DNA of 14,599 nt from JAICIG01 sp035532215 (GCA_035532215.1 DATKRK010000360.1:1-14599); one strand, 5' to 3'; positions 1 through 7,870 are shown, numbered from the stretch's first letter. Translations and numbers: made by a program. Notes: generated from the sequence alone by a model not told the origin.

Positions 1-219
1 GCGCGATACGCTTTGCTCTTGTTCACGGGGACGACCTTCTGCAATTCGGAAAAGGATGGGGTTAATACGACACCCAACCCTATAACCGACTCGAGGCGTC
101 CCCGCTTCTATTGCTCTATAGCCAACTGGAAAACGCAACCGTCCATCTTGCCAGCGGCCGGAACCACCCACGGACTCTCCCGAAGAACCCAATAGTTTGG
201 CCGGGACAGGGGTTGGCGC
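1..219. other. No supported gene; short inverted repeat
   Basis: No convincing coding region is visible here. The longest open frame (13-195, plus) begins without a ribosome binding site and has no recognisable composition or motif. The only structure I see is a 7-bp inverted pair, GGGGACG at 27-33 and CGTCCCC at 97-103. It could be a decayed mobile-element or repeat end, but this is a guess. Confidence 0.4.
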
Positions 220-321
220 GTGGGCAACACGACCATCATTTGGGATCTGGATGATGATGTCCTTGAAACGGACAAATCGCATAATCAATCCGCGGAAATT
301 GACGGCCGAAGAGGCGGCTGA
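220..321 (+). pseudogene. Vestige of BrnT/DUF4258-like toxin N-terminus
   Basis: A frame opening with GTG at 220 reads MGNTTIIWDLDDDVLETDKS and then runs to a TGA at 319-321 after 33 codons. The opening TIIWDLDDD resembles the start of small BrnT/DUF4258-like proteins common in planctomycetes, which usually continue with a P-x-G-N-V-x-H-I-A-E-H type stretch and reach about 80-95 residues. None of that continuation is present: likeness stops after the DDD run and the remainder looks like out-of-frame sequence. I infer an internal deletion or frameshift joining the toxin start to the following antitoxin-like frame. The family likeness rests on memory of the motif, so confidence is limited. Confidence 0.4.
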
Positions 322-463
322 GGATCGCCGTTTGCGCGAGTTGGTGGAACGCGATAAAGAGGAAATCCTTGCCCAGGGCCGCGAGTGGCTTGCGGAAAAT
401 CGCAGGCGCGAAGCGGCTGACGACGTGTCGGAGACGCCTGGCGGAAAGCTTCGCGGGAATTGA
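251..463 (+). CDS. Small charged protein, possible antitoxin remnant
   Basis: This 70-residue frame starts at one of three consecutive ATG codons (251, 254 or 257) and overlaps the toxin-like vestige in another frame. The product is highly charged and predicted helical. Its core RKLTAEEAAEDRRLRELVER, followed by a DKEEILAQGREWLAE-like stretch, resembles short planctomycete proteins encoded beside DUF4258/BrnT-like toxins. I do not recognise a named domain. There is no clear Shine-Dalgarno sequence. A frame opening further upstream at TTG 197 is possible but would add residues with no likeness to anything. It may be an intact antitoxin left after loss of its toxin, or a fusion scar that is not expressed. 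Confidence 0.4.
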   Translation: MMMSLKRTNRIINPRKLTAEEAAEDRRLRELVERDKEEILAQGREWLAENRRREAADDVSETPGGKLRGN

Positions 464-486
464 TGCATGACTGGCCAACTTTTACC

Positions 487-645
487 TAGCCCAGGCGTTC
501 ACGCCTGGGAGGAGCCGACAAAGAACGAAAACCATTTTGAGATGCGGCCCCTTTAGGGGCCGCATGCGATGGTCGCGGCGCCCCTAAAGGGGCTGGAAAA
601 CGAGGGGCGGCGCGTCCGTCGACCCAGGCATAAATGCCTGGGCTA
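487..645. repeat. Compound nested palindromic repeat element A
   Basis: Four short hairpins are arranged symmetrically. Outer left is CCCAGGCGT-TC-ACGCCTGGG (490-509). Inner left is ATGCGGCCCC-TTTA-GGGGCCGCAT (542-565). Inner right is GCCCC-TAAA-GGGGC (580-593). Outer right is CCCAGGCAT-AA-ATGCCTGGG (623-642). The outer pair are also inverted copies of each other, extending to TAGCCCAGGC (487-496) and GCCTGGGCTA (636-645); over the 23-bp outer arms I count three differences, and each hairpin keeps its own pairing. The element sits in a 480-bp gap with no supported gene (464-943). It resembles REP-like intergenic palindromes frequent in planctomycete genomes. Confidence 0.8.
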
Positions 646-819
646 CGGAAAAGAGTTCGCTGGATCCACGACCTGTTGCCGATCAACGAAATCGAGGTTC
701 ACGGCTCCGCGTCTACGCCACCGAAGGATAACGGCATTGCTTGAGACGCCGTTAAACCACCTTTGCCGACAATGCGGCATCGGAAGGGTTCAGGCTCGGC
801 GTGCCGATGCATATTCGAG

Positions 820-847
820 TTGACATCGCTTCACGTCCACATAAGAT
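820..847 (+). promoter_or_regulatory. Sigma70-like promoter for the 944-4863 operon
   Basis: A perfect -35 TTGACA at 820-825 is followed after 16 bp by TAAGAT at 842-847, which matches four of six positions of TATAAT including T1, A2 and T6. The predicted start near 854 would leave a leader of about 90 nt before the ATG at 944. The genes downstream (158-aa protein, antitoxin-like protein, glnE) are separated by only 13 and 19 bp, so this promoter could serve all three. Confidence 0.55.
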
Positions 848-943
848 AAATGAACGTCAGCGGAAGCTGCCGTCGAGCCCGCGTTGACCCGCGGATCTTT
901 TACTCAAGTTGGCGTTTGATTACGCCGGAAAGGACATGGAAGA

Positions 944-1420
944 ATGTCTGATAATCTTGGCGCACGTTTGCGCAATGCCAAAGAGTCTCTTGCTGCGTGG
1001 TACGAGCGTCTGAATGCTCAATGGGCTGATGCCGAGAAGACTCTACGATCTCTTAATCTATCACAGAATGTCTGGACGTCGTTTAAGGGTGAATCATGGG
1101 AGTCTGATGGCGGTACGCCCGCTAACGATGTTTTCAGCCCAATATACACGCGGGACTTTGAACATTGCCTCGCTTTTTTGAAGCAAGACGGCGAATGGCG
1201 GATCTGCTATTCCTTCGGCGAAGCCGATGGCGATCCCGATTCGCATTCGCCCCGCCCCATCCTGGACTGTTCGCTTGAAATCCGGACTCTGGCGCTCGAA
1301 GGACTCCCAAAACTGCTGCAAGCGATTGTGCGAGAGGCCGAAGCTGAATCGGGTAAGCTTGAGGCGGCCTTAGGCGCGGCGGCGGAGTCTCTGGCATCAT
1401 TCAAGGCCGCAATGCGTTGA
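944..1420 (+). CDS. Hypothetical 158-aa protein
   Basis: I do not recognise this family. The start ATG at 944 is preceded by a purine-rich GGAAGA a few bases upstream and lies about 90 nt after a good promoter. Residues 1-40 are helical and charged (RLRNAKESLAAWYERLNAQW). The middle (about 45-105) is rich in aromatic residues and Gly and looks like a small mixed or beta domain, with SPIYTRDFEHCLAFL and EWRICYSFGEADGD. Residues 110-158 are an Ala/Glu/Leu-rich helix of possible coiled-coil character. There is no signal peptide or membrane segment, so it is probably cytoplasmic. Its codon use is noticeably less GC-biased than glnE next door, hinting at a different history. It ends 13 bp before the antitoxin-like gene. 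Confidence 0.7.
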   Translation: MSDNLGARLRNAKESLAAWYERLNAQWADAEKTLRSLNLSQNVWTSFKGESWESDGGTPANDVFSPIYTRDFEHCLAFLKQDGEWRICYSFGEADGDPDSHSPRPILDCSLEIRTLALEGLPKLLQAIVREAEAESGKLEAALGAAAESLASFKAAMR

Positions 1421-1433
1421 AGGAGTACCGGCA

Positions 1434-1715
1434 ATGAATATCGTCGAAGAGACGATCGACGCCGTGCTGGACTCGAACGGCGACTTGCGGCTGAGTCACC
1501 TGCCGCAAGTGCCGCCGGGCCCGGTGAGCGTGACGATCCGCGTCGCCGCGGCAGCCGGGCCGCGGCGCGGCTTAGCCGATGTAATTCGCGAGATTGCAGC
1601 CGAGCAGCGCTCCCGCGGGTACCCTGGCCGGCCGGCGGCGGACCTTCGCGCAGAGGATGACGAGCGCTTGGCCGAGGATATCGAGCGAGACCAGGAAATT
1701 CGAGTTCTACCGTAA
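1434..1715 (+). CDS. Antitoxin-like protein without adjacent toxin
   Basis: This 93-residue protein begins at ATG 1434, eight bases after a clear AAGGAG (1420-1425). The N-terminus, with VLDSNGDLRLSHLPQVPPGP and then a short beta-strand VSVTIRV, followed by GLADVIREIAAEQRSRG and LRAEDDERLAEDIERDQE, has the look of short planctomycete antitoxins normally encoded just upstream of a PIN-domain toxin. In that scheme the N-terminal half would dimerise or bind DNA and the charged helical tail would bind the toxin. No toxin follows: the next frame is glnE, 19 bp downstream. The last residues (IRVLP) look abrupt, so the tail may be altered. The antitoxin assignment is inference from pattern likeness. 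It lies in one apparent transcript with the gene before and glnE after. Confidence 0.6.
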   Translation: MNIVEETIDAVLDSNGDLRLSHLPQVPPGPVSVTIRVAAAAGPRRGLADVIREIAAEQRSRGYPGRPAADLRAEDDERLAEDIERDQEIRVLP

Positions 1716-1734
1716 CCGGGCGCCTGATCCGCCG

Positions 1735-4700
1735 ATGCAAATCGAACCACTGCGTAAGTATCTCGACAACCCGGCCGAGGCGGCGGACTGGTTGCAAAGT
1801 TGGGGCCTGGCCGACGTCGCCCACGGGCACGGAAACCTGGTGCGGATGGCCGTCGCCGGCGTCACGCTCGACCTGCTGACGACAATCTGCGACATTCTCG
1901 CCGAGCAGTTGCCGCGTTCGAGCGATCCGGACATGGCGCTCAACAACCTCGACCGCTTCGTCTCGGCGGCGCGGAATCCGCTTTCGCTCGCTTCGTTGTT
2001 CGAGCGCGACCGCGAATCGCTGCCGGTCTTGCTGCAGATTTTCTCCACGAGTCAGCATTTCAGCGACTTGTTGATTCGCGACCCGCACGGCTACGATCTG
2101 TTGCGGATGACCGAAGGCCAGCCGGTGGCGCGCGACGTGCTCGTGGCAGAATTGGCCAACGAGGTCGACGCCTTGGACGACGCGGCCTCGGCGCTGGCCG
2201 CGCTACGGCGCTTCAAACGCCGCGAGACGCTGCGCATCGCCTATGGCGATCTGATTCGCAACCAGCGGCTGGAAACCGTCACTGCGCAGATTTCCTACCT
2301 GGCCGACGCCATCGTCGAAGGCGCCTTGCGTTTCGCCCGGCGGCAATTGGAGCAAAAACGCGGGCGGCCCCTGTTGGCCGGCGGGCGCCCGGCGCGGTTC
2401 GTCGCGCTGGCGATGGGTAAGCTGGGCGGCGTCGAGTTGAATTATTCCAGCGATATCGACCTGGTATTTCTCTACGAGAGCGACGGCAAGACCGACGGTC
2501 CCAAGCCGACCGCCAACGTCGAATTCTTCGATCGGCTGGCCCGCGACCTGGTCAAGCTGCTGACCGAGACGACCGAGATGGGGCACGCCTATCGCGTCGA
2601 TCTGCGGCTGCGGCCCGAGGGCGAGCGCGGCCCGATGACCCACAGCGTCGAGGCGGCGACGTCGTATTACGACGTGATGGGCCGCACCTGGGAGCGGCAA
2701 GCTTACGTCAAGGCTCGGGCCGTCGCCGGCGATCTCGATTTGGGCGCCGAATTCCTGCGGCGGCTCGAACCGTGGATTTATCGTCGCTATCTGTCGCTGG
2801 CCGATATCACCGGCATCAAGGCGCTCAAGCGGCGGATCGAGCATCGCACGATCAGCGAAGGGGACGAGGCCCGCAATGTCAAAACCGGCCGCGGCGGCAT
2901 TCGCGACGTCGAGTTCGCCATTCAGTTCTTGCAATTGCTCAACGGCGGCGACTTGCCCGACGTCCGCACGGGCAACACGCTCGAGGCGATCGCGCAATTG
3001 GAAAACGTCGGCTGCCTGACGCACCAAGAACGATCGCTGCTGGAAGAAAACTACGGCTTTCTGCGGAAGATCGAGCACCGCTTGCAGATCATGTTCGACT
3101 TGCAGACGCACCTCTTGCCCGAGCAGCCCGAAGAGCTGCGCAAGCTGGCGATCCGCCTGGGCTACGTCGACGGCGAGAAGCACTCGGCCCTGGCGGAGTT
3201 CGAGGCGGACTATGAGAACAAGACGGCCGTGAATCGCAAGATTCTCGACCACCTGCTGCACGACGCCTTCGGCGACGACGCGCAGACCGAGCCCGAAGTC
3301 GACCTGGTGCTCGACCCGGCGCCGCCGCCCGAGCGGATCGCCGCGGTGCTCGGCCGTTATCCATTTCGCGACGTGCAACTGGCTTATCAAAACCTGGCCT
3401 CATTGGCGACCGAGAAACTGCGGTTTCTGCTCACGCGGCGCTGCCGGCACTTTTTGGCCGCGATCGCGCCGCGGCTGCTCAAAGCCATCGCCGCCACGCC
3501 CGACCCCGACTCGACGCTGGTGAACCTGGAAAAGGTCAGCGATTCGCTCGGCGGCAAAGGGGTGCTCTGGGAGCTGTTCAGCTTCAACCCGCCGACGATG
3601 AATCTGTACGTCGAGTTGTGTTCGTCGAGCCCCTTGCTCTCGGGCATTTTGATCAGCCATCCCGGCATGATCGACGAGCTGATGGACAGCCTGGTGCTCA
3701 ACAAGCTGCCGACGCTCGACTACCTGCGCCAGACGCTGGCCGAAATGTCGCGGGCGGCGGAAGACATCGAGCCGATCCTGCACAGCTTCAAGAACACGAT
3801 GCAGTTGCGGGTTGGCGTGCGCGACATTCTCGGCAAAGAGGACGTTCACGCCACGACCGCGGCGCTGTCGGACATCGCACAGACGTCGATCGAACGGATC
3901 GCCGCCTGGGAATACGAAAAGCTGGTGGCCAAGCTCGGCGAGCCGACGATCGGCGAAGGTCCGCGAGCGGGCGAGCCGTGCGAACTGGTCGCGCTGGCGC
4001 TGGGCAAGCTCGGCGGGCGCGAGCTGAACTATCAGAGCGATCTCGATCTGGTGTTCATCTACGAGGCCGACGGCCCGACCACGTTCAACAAGCGCGCCCG
4101 CCGGGGCACGCCGACGAACAACCAGCATTTCTTCAGCGAACTGGGGCAGCGGATCGTCAAGACCGTCAGCCAGCTTGGTCCTTACGGCAAGCTGTACCAG
4201 GTCGATCTGCGATTGCGGCCGACCGGCCGCAGCGGCGCGCTGGCCACCACCTTTCAGGAATTCGGCCGCTATTTCGCCTCCGGCGACGGCCAACTCTGGG
4301 AGCGGCAGGCGCTGTGCAAGGCGCGGCCGATTTTGGGCCGGCCGGAGGTCGTCGCAGCCGCGTCGCAGCTCGTGGTCGCCGCCGCCTACGACCATCCTTG
4401 GCGCAGCGAAGACGCCCAGGCCATCCGCGAAATGCGGCTGCGAATGGAGGAATCGGCGCCGCCGGGCAATATCAAGCGCGGTCCCGGCGGCCTGGTCGAC
4501 GTCGAATTCCTGGTGCAGATGCTGCAACTGAAGCACGGCCGCGAGAATCCTTCGCTGAGAACGCCCAACACGCTGGGCGGGTTGACCGCGCTCAACAAAG
4601 CGGGCCATCTCAACGACGCCGATTACGAATACCTGGGCGCCAGCTATCGGTTTCTGCGCTCGGTCGAGTCGCGGTTGCGCTTGATGAACTGCGCCAGCCG

Positions 4701-4863
4701 AGTGCTGCCCGAAGATCGCATCGAACTGGCCAAGCTGGCCCACGCGCTCGGTTACGCCGACGGTCAGGAGTTGGCCGTCGACTGCGGCAAATACCTGCGC
4801 CGCAATCGCGAACGCTTCGACGCGATCATCGCTCGCGAAGCCGGGCGATTGGCGGCTGGCTAA
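1735..4863 (+). CDS. glnE: Bifunctional glutamine synthetase adenylyltransferase/adenylyl-removing enzyme
   Basis: The 1042-residue protein is GlnE, the cytoplasmic enzyme that adds AMP to a tyrosine of glutamine synthetase and removes it by phosphorolysis, tuning nitrogen assimilation in response to PII. The N-terminal adenylyl-removase nucleotidyltransferase shows MGKLGGVELNYSSDIDLVF (D240, D242) and RVDLRLRPEGERG (287-299). A helical domain carries GRGGIRDVEFAIQFLQLL from 385. The C-terminal adenylyltransferase repeats the pattern with LGKLGGRELNYQSDLDLVF (D769, D771), VDLRLRPTGRSGAL (823-836) and RGPGGLVDVEFLVQMLQL from 915. Both active sites look complete. It is slightly longer than the E. 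coli protein (946 aa). I chose ATG 1735 because an upstream in-frame start (1594) would lie inside the antitoxin-like gene in another frame; the ribosome binding site is weak. glnA and glnB are not in the window. Confidence 0.96.
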   Translation: MQIEPLRKYLDNPAEAADWLQSWGLADVAHGHGNLVRMAVAGVTLDLLTTICDILAEQLPRSSDPDMALNNLDRFVSAARNPLSLASLFERDRESLPVLLQIFSTSQHFSDLLIRDPHGYDLLRMTEGQPVARDVLVAELANEVDALDDAASALAALRRFKRRETLRIAYGDLIRNQRLETVTAQISYLADAIVEGALRFARRQLEQKRGRPLLAGGRPARFVALAMGKLGGVELNYSSDIDLVFLYESDGKTDGPKPTANVEFFDRLARDLVKLLTETTEMGHAYRVDLRLRPEGERGPMTHSVEAATSYYDVMGRTWERQAYVKARAVAGDLDLGAEFLRRLEPWIYRRYLSLADITGIKALKRRIEHRTISEGDEARNVKTGRGGIRDVEFAIQFLQLLNGGDLPDVRTGNTLEAIAQLENVGCLTHQERSLLEENYGFLRKIEHRLQIMFDLQTHLLPEQPEELRKLAIRLGYVDGEKHSALAEFEADYENKTAVNRKILDHLLHDAFGDDAQTEPEVDLVLDPAPPPERIAAVLGRYPFRDVQLAYQNLASLATEKLRFLLTRRCRHFLAAIAPRLLKAIAATPDPDSTLVNLEKVSDSLGGKGVLWELFSFNPPTMNLYVELCSSSPLLSGILISHPGMIDELMDSLVLNKLPTLDYLRQTLAEMSRAAEDIEPILHSFKNTMQLRVGVRDILGKEDVHATTAALSDIAQTSIERIAAWEYEKLVAKLGEPTIGEGPRAGEPCELVALALGKLGGRELNYQSDLDLVFIYEADGPTTFNKRARRGTPTNNQHFFSELGQRIVKTVSQLGPYGKLYQVDLRLRPTGRSGALATTFQEFGRYFASGDGQLWERQALCKARPILGRPEVVAAASQLVVAAAYDHPWRSEDAQAIREMRLRMEESAPPGNIKRGPGGLVDVEFLVQMLQLKHGRENPSLRTPNTLGGLTALNKAGHLNDADYEYLGASYRFLRSVESRLRLMNCASRVLPEDRIELAKLAHALGYADGQELAVDCGKYLRRNRERFDAIIAREAGRLAAG

Positions 4864-4900
4864 AGAGCGGGATGTAGTCCGCCGATTCCGCAGCGACCGG

Positions 4901-5764
4901 CTAGGCCACGCCGTGCTGCTTGAACCAATCAAGCATCTTCTGCCACGCCTCAGCGGCCTGCTTGGGCCGATAGCTGGGGCGATAATCGGCGTTGAAGCCG
5001 TGCGGCGTGTCGGGATAGACGATGATCTCGCACGTCTGCTTCGAAGCTTTGAGCGCTTCGCGCATCTGCTCGACCGTTTCAACCGGAATGCCCTGATCGG
5101 CGCCGCCGTACAAGCCGAGCACCGGCGCCTTGAGCGATGCCGCGAGATCGACCGGGTGCTTCGGGTGCAGTTCATCCTTCTGGCCGACCAGCCGCCCATA
5201 CCAGGCCACGCCAGCTTTCACGCGTGGGTTGTGCGCCGCATAGAGCCACACGATCCGCCCGCCCCAGCAAAAGCCGGTTACGCCGAGTTTCGCCGCGTCG
5301 GCCTTGCCGGTCGACTTCACCCAATCGACCGTCGCGTCAAGATCCGACATCACTTGCTCGTCGGGCACTTTCGAAACAACCTTCGAGATGATCTCGCCGA
5401 AGTCGGTCAGCTTCGAGACATCGCCCTGCCGCGCGTACAGCTCCGGGGCGACGGCCAGGTAGCCGCGCTTGGCCAGGCGGCGGCAAAGGTCTTTGATGTG
5501 CTCGTGAACGCCGAAGATTTCCTGCACGACGAGCATCACCGGGAACGGGCCTTTGCCTTGCGGCATGGCCCGATAGGCCGGCATCTGGCCGTCGGCCGTT
5601 TTGACCTGCACCTCGCCCGCTTCCAAGCCCTTCGTATCGGTGGTGATCGTTTCGGCAGACACCGGCTGCACCGCCAGGGCGAAGCCCGCGCCCAGCGTCG
5701 TCACAACGAACCGGCGCCGCGTGAAATCCGATTTCGGCAACAAGCTCTTCAGGTCTTCGTGCAT
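4901..5764 (-). CDS. Tat-exported dienelactone hydrolase family protein
   Basis: This 287-residue alpha/beta hydrolase belongs to the dienelactone hydrolase family. The first 37 residues form a twin-arginine signal (SDFTRRRFVVTTLGAGFAL, with a likely cleavage after VSA at 37), so it is probably exported folded. VVQEIFGVHEHI (79-90) is the family's Glu-containing oxyanion region. The catalytic triad is visible: C166 in GFCWGG, D223 in YGGADQGIP, and H255 in PDTPHGFNADY. The nucleophile is cysteine, as in true dienelactone hydrolases. The substrate cannot be inferred; family members hydrolyse cyclic esters or lactones. I start at 5764 because the Tat motif lies close behind; a longer frame to 5917 adds unconvincing residues. 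It converges with glnE, leaving a 37-bp gap. Confidence 0.9.
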   Translation of the reverse strand: MHEDLKSLLPKSDFTRRRFVVTTLGAGFALAVQPVSAETITTDTKGLEAGEVQVKTADGQMPAYRAMPQGKGPFPVMLVVQEIFGVHEHIKDLCRRLAKRGYLAVAPELYARQGDVSKLTDFGEIISKVVSKVPDEQVMSDLDATVDWVKSTGKADAAKLGVTGFCWGGRIVWLYAAHNPRVKAGVAWYGRLVGQKDELHPKHPVDLAASLKAPVLGLYGGADQGIPVETVEQMREALKASKQTCEIIVYPDTPHGFNADYRPSYRPKQAAEAWQKMLDWFKQHGVA

Positions 5765-5924
5765 GCTCGGCGGCCTTTCGCAATAGAGGGTGAGGAACGT
5801 CCGCAGATAGCCCAGCGAAAACGGGCGATAGGGCAAGCGATGTGCGAAGTCAGAAACGGGCAAAGAATAACGAATAGCCGCGCTCGACGGCCTTCTTCTT
5901 GTGCCAGCAGTTGGCAAGCGATTG

Positions 5925-6221
5925 CTATTCGTCGTCTTTGCCTACCCTGCCAGGGATCCGAATGCGGGCGGTCTCCGGAATTCCAAGTTGCTGCTTGAGG
6001 TAGTTAATCTCTTCCTGCATTTTGCGAATCGATGCTTGGGCACTTTCTTTAAGATCCCTTTCTTTCTTCATTCGTTGTTCCTCTTTCTTCGCTCTCCATT
6101 CAGCGTTCTCTAGCCAGGGCTGCATGGAGGCCCTTCCCCCGAAAAAACTAGCCACGGCCAAAATGGTAACCAGCAGGCCTTTGATGCTGAACTGCAGTCG
6201 CGAGCGAGGTCTGGTTTCCAT
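5925..6221 (-). CDS. Small single-pass membrane coiled-coil protein
   Basis: This is a 98-residue protein from ATG 6221. A basic N-terminus with SRLQFSIKGLL (7-17) leads into one hydrophobic helix (about 16-31, VTILAVASFFGG). A very charged helical stretch follows (about 36-82, rich in Lys, Glu and Gln, including EEQRMKKERDLKESAQ and MQEEINYLKQQLG), which should form a coiled coil. The tail is basic and Gly-rich. I do not know a function; such short membrane-anchored coiled-coil proteins are common in planctomycetes. An upstream in-frame ATG at 6275 would overlap a hairpin (6235-6253) and adds residues without pattern, so 6221 is preferred. It is on the same strand as the ceramidase-like gene, 66 bp downstream of it. 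Confidence 0.7.
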   Translation of the reverse strand: METRPRSRLQFSIKGLLVTILAVASFFGGRASMQPWLENAEWRAKKEEQRMKKERDLKESAQASIRKMQEEINYLKQQLGIPETARIRIPGRVGKDDE

Positions 6222-6234
6222 GCCCACGATTCTA

Positions 6235-6253
6235 ACGTGCCAAAACGGCACGT
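6235..6253. repeat. Short hairpin between two minus-strand genes
   Basis: ACGTGCC (6235-6241) and GGCACGT (6247-6253) form a perfect 7-bp stem with a five-base loop. It lies between the stop of the ceramidase-like gene and the start of the 98-aa membrane gene, both on the minus strand. There is no run of T after it on the minus strand, so it is not a canonical terminator. It may be an intergenic palindromic repeat or mRNA-stabilising hairpin. Confidence 0.55.
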
Positions 6254-6287
6254 CCCAGATTTTAGACTGACCCACTATCGGAATTCA

Positions 6288-7673
6288 CTATTCAACCTGT
6301 TTGACCAGCTTCTGCACCGACGCCGCGATGCGGTCTTCGATATCGCCCGCCCAGCGAAAGGCCGGGCGGCCGTATTCGTAGAGATTCGAGCCTCCTTCGT
6401 AGCCCCCTTCTTCCCAGACGCGGCGCGAAGGGATGTAGGCGATCATGTCGTCGGCGTAGCCGCAAACCCACGTGCCGGGGCCGAACTCGCGCTTGAACCG
6501 CAAGGCATAATCGACCACCGTCTCGGCGCCCGTGCCGATCACCAGCATTTCGCCGCCCAGCCGCCAGGCATGCACCGGGTAAGGATACGCCGCGGCGAAC
6601 TTCTCGCCTTGGTCGAGCTTTTGCAGCATTCGCGCCGCCCAACGAGCGCGGATCGCGTTTTTGTCTTGCATCGCGGCGTGCAGGTCTTCGCGCGAAATGG
6701 TCTTCGAATACGGCAGCTCGACGTACTCGAAGGCGGTCCGCAATTGCGACGAGATTGGCTTGAGCGGCTGAGCCAGCGCCTCTTCGACGCCGGCGGCCAA
6801 CATCTGCCCGTAACGTTGGCAGAGTTCGACGCTCCGCCGCGGCAGCGGGTTCTGGTCGCCGCCGCAGGTGTTGACGAACATCGCCGTGGTTCCCGGATGG
6901 CTGTTCTCGATCGCCAACTGCGCGAAGCCCGGATAATCGCCGCACCAGGTGGTGAAGCTCAATGTCGTCGGGTGGCAGGCGTAGCCGAACAGCACCGCCG
7001 CCAATGCGCCGTCAAGCCGAGTGACCGTCAGCACCGGAACTGTGTGGTCGACCGGCCCTTTGAGCTTCCCCTCGGCGATCAGCTTGGGGACTTCGGCCTC
7101 GGGGTTATTGCGGCGATTCACGGCGAACGTCGCCCGGCCTTCGCCCATCGCCAGCCGCGCCGGCGCCAGCTTGTCGAGCGCCTCGCCGATCATCGCGACC
7201 ATCCGCTGCTGCATCACTTCGGTGTATTGCCGCACCAGTTCCACCTGTTCGGCCTCGACCGGGTAATAGTCGACCAGATCGTCCCCCAGCCGCGGGCCGC
7301 AGTGATTGTGCGAGAAGGTGATTATCACTTGCGATCGCTTGAGGCCGAATTTCTTTTCGACTTCGGCGAACACCGGATCGCTCATGCTCTTGGGCACGCC
7401 TTGAAAATCGCTCGTCACCAGCACCACGCGCCGGCCCGATGCGTCTTCCAGCGCCAAGGCTTTCATCCACAACTCGTGCAGCTTGCCGTCCGGCGGCCGC
7501 TTCGAGCCGTAGCCCGCGAGCCAGACGCCCGTCTCCGGCGTGATGACGGCTTTGGCGAGGCCGGCTTTCCATGCGGCCGGCGGATCTTCAGCCGCGTACG
7601 CCGCGCCGCCGAGCGCGCGGGCCAGCAGGCACAAGGACAGCACGAGCCGCTGGCGCATACGGGTGCAATTCAT
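6288..7673 (-). CDS. Secreted neutral/alkaline ceramidase-like protein
   Basis: This 461-residue exported protein matches the neutral/alkaline non-lysosomal ceramidase N-terminal domain family, which is frequent in planctomycetes. A signal peptide (RLVLSLCLLARALGGAAYAA, ending near residue 28) precedes WKAGLAKAVITPETGVWLAGYG, the family's typical opening. Likely zinc-site motifs are TFSHNHCGPR (H122, H124), GYACHPTTL (H234) and NTCGGDQNP (269-276). A later conserved stretch is VCGYADDMIAYIPSRRVWEEGGYEGG. True ceramidases hydrolyse the amide bond of ceramide; planctomycete members have unknown substrates, so the reaction here is inference. I start at ATG 7673 (MNCTRMRQR); ATG 7658 is nearly as good because it sits right before the signal core. 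It is divergent from the membrane gene at 7871, with 197 bp between. Confidence 0.88.
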   Translation of the reverse strand: MNCTRMRQRLVLSLCLLARALGGAAYAAEDPPAAWKAGLAKAVITPETGVWLAGYGSKRPPDGKLHELWMKALALEDASGRRVVLVTSDFQGVPKSMSDPVFAEVEKKFGLKRSQVIITFSHNHCGPRLGDDLVDYYPVEAEQVELVRQYTEVMQQRMVAMIGEALDKLAPARLAMGEGRATFAVNRRNNPEAEVPKLIAEGKLKGPVDHTVPVLTVTRLDGALAAVLFGYACHPTTLSFTTWCGDYPGFAQLAIENSHPGTTAMFVNTCGGDQNPLPRRSVELCQRYGQMLAAGVEEALAQPLKPISSQLRTAFEYVELPYSKTISREDLHAAMQDKNAIRARWAARMLQKLDQGEKFAAAYPYPVHAWRLGGEMLVIGTGAETVVDYALRFKREFGPGTWVCGYADDMIAYIPSRRVWEEGGYEGGSNLYEYGRPAFRWAGDIEDRIAASVQKLVKQVE

Positions 7674-7801
7674 GGCATGAATCTCTGGCGAGCCGACTCC
7701 GTTGAGGTGCTGCAATTCTGGCACGAATCCGACCTCGCTGCAACTGCCCGATGCCGATTGCGATTCAGGCCGCAAAGATCGTGCTCGGCGCGGAGCGGCG
7801 T

Positions 7802-7807
7802 TACAAT
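7802..7807 (+). promoter_or_regulatory. Possible -10 element (TACAAT)
   Basis: TACAAT matches five of six consensus positions and lies 63 bp before the ATG at 7871 in the divergent gap 7674-7870. No good -35 is visible at the expected distance, so support is weak. The leader after it carries a short CTCG-GGA-CGAG hairpin followed by CTTTTTT just before the start codon. Confidence 0.3.
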
Positions 7808-7870
7808 GGATTCCAGCGGCAGCGAAAGGTCGTTTTTACGGTTCCCACGCCTCGGGACGAGCTTTTTTCC

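Noticed and set aside
13..195. 60-codon plus-strand frame at the left edge
   Set aside because: No ribosome binding site, no motif and ordinary non-coding composition.
569..823. 84-codon frame through the palindrome region
   Set aside because: It reads through the repeat element A and has Cys/Arg-rich nonsense composition.
2203..3390. 395-codon minus-strand open frame
   Set aside because: It is a mirror of glnE codons; no start signal or domain.
3400..5199. Long 599-codon open frame on the minus strand
   Set aside because: It lies antisense to glnE and the dienelactone hydrolase gene, with Arg-rich, low-information translation typical of a shadow in GC-rich DNA.
5871..5931. 8-bp inverted pair CGAATAGC/GCTATTCG around the end of the 98-aa gene
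   Set aside because: The loop is 45 bases and one arm overlaps coding sequence; it is likely chance.
7842..7870. Possible attenuator (CTCG-GGA-CGAG then T6) before the membrane gene
   Set aside because: The stem is only four base pairs, and the T run lies directly in front of the start codon; too weak to call a terminator.
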